Source: JADCCX01 sp031431475 | GTDB lineage: Bacteria; Pseudomonadota; Alphaproteobacteria; Rhizobiales; Beijerinckiaceae | Reading direction: 5' to 3' | Length of the DNA: 64,000 nt | Assembly (NCBI GenBank): GCA_031431475.1 | Contig: JANPDL010000018.1 | Coordinates: 1-64,000 of the forward strand | Shown: positions 61,430-64,000 of the stretch, one piece after another | How the letters are laid out: each line of letters opens with the position of its first letter | How positions within the stretch are numbered: the stretch's first letter is position 1 | Program-made: the position numbers and the translations under genes | Notes under the pieces: model-generated | Database searches by the model: none | The model's input: only the letters and a program-made list of their open reading frames with translations | What the model was told of the DNA's origin: nothing

Positions 61430-62380
61430 ATGACCGTCGTCCTCGATCTCCTCTCCAGACCGCGCCACCCCGAGAAAGCCCACCGGCCCGACAGCGTCGT
61501 GTTGCGCAAACCGGACTGGATCCGCGTCAAAGCACCGGGCTCGCCCAAATGGGCCGAAACCAACCGCATCGTGAAGGAAAACGGCCTCGTCACTGTGTGT
61601 CAGGAGGCAGGCTGCCCCAACATCGGCGAATGCTGGGAGCAGAAGCACGCGACCTTCATGATCATGGGTGACACCTGTACGCGGGCCTGCGCCTTCTGCA
61701 ACGTCAAGACTGGCATGCCGCAAGCGCTGGATGCGAAAGAGCCCGAGCATATCGCCATCGCGGTGGAGAAGCTGGGCCTCAATCATGTCGTGATCACATC
61801 GGTAGACCGTGACGATCTGGCGGATGGTGGTGCGCAGCACTTCGTCGAGGTGATCGAGGCGATCCGGGGCCGCTCACCCAAAACCACGATTGAGATTCTT
61901 ACGCCGGACTTCCTGCGTAAGCCGGGCGCGATCGAAACCGTCGCCCGTGCCCGGCCTGATGTGTTCAACCACAATCTCGAAACCGTACCGTCGAAATACC
62001 TCAAGGTGCGCCCCGGCGCGCGCTATTTCAGCTCGATACGGCTGCTGCAGCTGGTGAAAGAGGTCGATCCCACGATCTTTACCAAATCCGGCATCATGGT
62101 CGGCCTCGGCGAGGAGCGGAACGAGGTGCTGCAGCTTATGGACGATCTGCGCGCTGCGGATGTGGATTTCATGACCATCGGCCAGTATCTCGCGCCGACG
62201 CGCAAGCATCATCCCGTGCTCGATTTCATTACGCCGGATGCCTTCAAGAGCTACGAGACGATTGCCTATGCCAAGGGTTTCCTGATGGTCTCGGCCACGC
62301 CACTGACGCGCTCGTCGCATCACGCGGGTGACGATTTTGCGAAGCTGAAGGTGGCGCGAGAGCAGAGATTGGGACGGTAG
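61430..62380 (+). CDS. lipA: Lipoyl synthase
   Basis: 316 residues. Radical-SAM enzyme inserting two sulfurs into octanoyl chains on PDH E2 and other lipoyl domains. Auxiliary-cluster cysteines 57, 62 and 68 (CQEAGCPNIGEC) and radical-SAM cysteines 83, 87 and 90 (CTRACAFC). Also IEILTPDFL and the closing Ser-rich SATPLTRSSHHAG. Its place near pdh-lpd matches demand for lipoylation of the two lipoyl domains in pdhB and pdhC. Confidence 0.97.
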   Translation: MTVVLDLLSRPRHPEKAHRPDSVVLRKPDWIRVKAPGSPKWAETNRIVKENGLVTVCQEAGCPNIGECWEQKHATFMIMGDTCTRACAFCNVKTGMPQALDAKEPEHIAIAVEKLGLNHVVITSVDRDDLADGGAQHFVEVIEAIRGRSPKTTIEILTPDFLRKPGAIETVARARPDVFNHNLETVPSKYLKVRPGARYFSSIRLLQLVKEVDPTIFTKSGIMVGLGEERNEVLQLMDDLRAADVDFMTIGQYLAPTRKHHPVLDFITPDAFKSYETIAYAKGFLMVSATPLTRSSHHAGDDFAKLKVAREQRLGR

Positions 62381-62389
62381 AGCGCGACC

Positions 62390-62941
62390 TTATCGCGGAG
62401 CTACAATCTCCAGGTCGTTTTCCACGATGATCCGGATCGTGCTGATCTTGCGCGCGGGCGAAAGCCCGTCTGTCGTTGGCGGCACCAGCTCGGTCGAAAC
62501 TTCGCCCATAGATTTATCTCCCGGCTCTACCGGCGGCGGGGGCGGTTGTCCCTTGGCCTGTGCGGCAGGATCGGCCTGGATCACTGACAAAACAGCCTCG
62601 CGCGGCGCGTTCAACGCGCCGAACAGCAGATAAGCCGCCAATCCGACAAGCGCGATCCCGCCGCCTGCCGCGCCCAGCAGCAATTGCCAGCGACGTGCCG
62701 CGCCATCATCATCCTCGTCCAGCGTGATGTCATCCTCAGGCGTTACACTTGTCAGCAAGGGCTCCGGCACGGGTGTGTTCTCGTCTGGCGGGGGCGGCAG
62801 CACCACGGGTTGCAGGCGCAGCATAGAGTGGCGCACTGCACGGTCGCCACCGGCGGGCAATTCCCGTCCCAGCGCGGCTTCAAGCTCGCGCGACAGATCA
62901 TCCGGTTGCTTCAGGTTGATGGCCATTACTCCCTTTAGCAT
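62390..62941 (-). CDS. Hypothetical membrane protein with Pro-rich tail
   Basis: 183 residues: acidic cytosolic part, one helix near 87-109 (LLLGAAGGGIALVGLAAYLLF), then a periplasmic tail rich in Pro (KGQPPPPPVEPGDK). The ATG at 62941 has GGGGGGA five bases upstream. No family recognised; a TonB-like or envelope-linker role is a speculation based on the Pro-rich stretch only. Convergent with lipA, divergent from the 63048 gene. Confidence 0.6.
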   Translation of the reverse strand: MLKGVMAINLKQPDDLSRELEAALGRELPAGGDRAVRHSMLRLQPVVLPPPPDENTPVPEPLLTSVTPEDDITLDEDDDGAARRWQLLLGAAGGGIALVGLAAYLLFGALNAPREAVLSVIQADPAAQAKGQPPPPPVEPGDKSMGEVSTELVPPTTDGLSPARKISTIRIIVENDLEIVAPR

Positions 62942-63047
62942 TGATTCCCCCCGTGGCGAAAATGTGGGGGTGATAGAACTCGCCTTTGGGCATCCGCTGT
63001 GATAGTTCCGGCCTTCCAAACCGCCCGAAACCTGCAATTGAAGCCAA

Positions 63048-63695
63048 ATGTCTGATATCTTTCGCGAAGTCGATGAAGAAGTCCGCCGTTCACAGGCTGA
63101 ACAGCTGTGGAGCAAGTACAGCGGCATTATCCTGCTGGCCTGCGTCGTGCTGGTAGCGGGCGTGGCCGGTTACCGTTTTCTGGAATGGCAGCGCGAGACG
63201 GCGGCTGCCGCAGCTGGCGCAAAATTCGAGGAAGCCCTGGCGCTTGTGCAGAGCGGCAAGGCGGCCGAGGGCGAGGCCGCCATGGCGAAGATCGCTGGCG
63301 GTGATGCAGGAATCTACAAATCACTCGCACAATTCCGCAGTGCGGCCGACCTTGCGAAAAAGGATGCTGCTGGCGCGCTGAAAGCTTTCGATGCGCTGGC
63401 CAATGATGCCACGCTCGATGCTGGTCTGCGCGATGTGGCCCGGCTGCGCGCTGGTGCCATCGCGGTCGACGCCCTGCCATTCACCGAGGCAGAACGCCGG
63501 ATGATGCCTTTGCTCAGCCCAGGCAACGTCTGGCGCCATCCGGCCAACGAGTTGCTTGCGGCTTCTGCGCTGAAGGCAGGTGAGCTGGAGAAGGCAAGCA
63601 AATATCTCGACACGATCATTCTGGACCGCGAAGCACCCGCAGCGGTCAAATCTCGGGCCGAAGTGCTTATCGGCCTGACCCGCGGGGCGAAATGA
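63048..63695 (+). CDS. YfgM-like TPR membrane protein
   Basis: 215 residues: cytosolic N-terminus (SDIFREVDEEVRRSQAEQLW), one helix near residues 25-45, then a periplasmic repeat region of helical pairs (AGALKAFDALANDATLDAGLR). Resembles YfgM, an ancillary SecYEG factor. Its last codon overlaps the der start (ATGA), the known order in many proteobacteria; bamB, usually between them in others, is absent. Confidence 0.88.
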   Translation: MSDIFREVDEEVRRSQAEQLWSKYSGIILLACVVLVAGVAGYRFLEWQRETAAAAAGAKFEEALALVQSGKAAEGEAAMAKIAGGDAGIYKSLAQFRSAADLAKKDAAGALKAFDALANDATLDAGLRDVARLRAGAIAVDALPFTEAERRMMPLLSPGNVWRHPANELLAASALKAGELEKASKYLDTIILDREAPAAVKSRAEVLIGLTRGAK

Positions 63696-64000
63696 CGGTG
63701 TCTCTCGCCATCGTTGGCCGCCCCAACGTCGGCAAATCCACTCTTTTCAACCGTCTCGTTGGCAAGAAGCTGGCGCTGGTCGATGACCGGCCCGGCGTCA
63801 CGCGCGACCGCCGCCAGGGCGAGGCTAAGCTCGGTGACCTGCGTTTCACTGTGGTTGATACGGCGGGCCTTGAAGAGGCGGACGAAGGCGTTCTCTCCAA
63901 GCGCATGCGCGAGCAGACCGACATGGCGATTTCCGGCTGCGATGCCGTTCTGTTCGTCATCGATGCCCGTGTCGGCCTCACACCGTCCGACCGGCATTTT
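63692..64000 (+). CDS. der: GTPase Der (EngA), 5' part
   Basis: Only 103 codons are inside the window; the gene runs past base 64000. The first GTPase domain begins with GRPNVGKST (residues 9-17), DDRPGVTRDRRQGEA and DTAG at 56-59. Der has two tandem GTPase domains and assembles the 50S ribosomal subunit. The ATG overlaps the stop of the previous gene by four bases. Confidence 0.96.
   Translation, partial: MTVSLAIVGRPNVGKSTLFNRLVGKKLALVDDRPGVTRDRRQGEAKLGDLRFTVVDTAGLEEADEGVLSKRMREQTDMAISGCDAVLFVIDARVGLTPSDRHF

Overview
This 64 kb window is a chromosomal stretch from an alphaproteobacterium, most probably of the order Hyphomicrobiales (Rhizobiales). The evidence is the gene order nagZ-scpA-scpB-(ABC)-tatABC-serS-surE-pcm-M23-DUF815-yajC-secDF, the ftsB-pdhABC-lpd-lipA block, a mitochondrial-type complex I accessory subunit (NDUFA12), ErpA, HspQ and a DUF2155 protein, with a moderately high GC content. 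The genus cannot be fixed from the sequence alone.

Region 1 (0-8.8 kb) is mostly accessory. It holds a cold-shock protein, small membrane, secreted and lipoprotein genes, a MipA-like outer-membrane protein, a BrnT-type toxin-antitoxin pair with a palindromic operator, a repeat-packed non-coding stretch (7.2-7.98 kb) and an AT-rich orphan gene with an Rx4H (HEPN-like) motif. Region 2 (8.8-12.8 kb) is the B12-dependent ribonucleotide reductase nrdJ. It has two NrdR boxes over a promoter and a structured leader RNA that seems to start at the transcription start. Region 3 (13-24 kb) carries a membrane protein, a cytochrome P450 overlapping an FrhB-family Fe-S flavoprotein, NDUFA12, DUF2155, aat, a UbiH-type monooxygenase, an AEC permease, hspQ-lysE, and glnB-glnA behind a sigma-54 promoter. 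Region 4 (24-35 kb) has an M3 peptidase overlapping a multicopper-oxidase-like protein that has lost its copper ligands, tRNA-Leu(UAG), trigger factor, a large secreted protein, erpA, a dGTPase and argS.

Region 5 (35-51.5 kb) is a conserved housekeeping block. It covers the cell envelope (SPOR protein, NagZ, a degenerate LytM factor), chromosome segregation (ScpAB), protein export (TatABC, YajC-SecDF), translation (SerRS) and repair or survival functions (SurE, Pcm). Region 6 (51.6-64 kb) holds ftsB, the pyruvate dehydrogenase genes pdhA, pdhB, pdhC and lpd, lipoyl synthase lipA and the start of der. The PDH operon is interrupted after pdhB, and again between pdhC and lpd, by five small unrelated genes. 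Several are AT-rich and membrane-anchored, and one has a YEATS-like C-terminal region.

PDH (E1, E2, E3), lipA, glnB/glnA and ubiquinone-linked genes make this a central carbon and nitrogen metabolism neighbourhood. Three kinds of palindromic intergenic repeat sit between operons. The features I consider most worth following up are the nrdJ leader RNA, the PDH-operon cargo genes, the insertion in SerRS, the repeat cluster at 7.4-7.97 kb and the copper-site-free multicopper oxidase.
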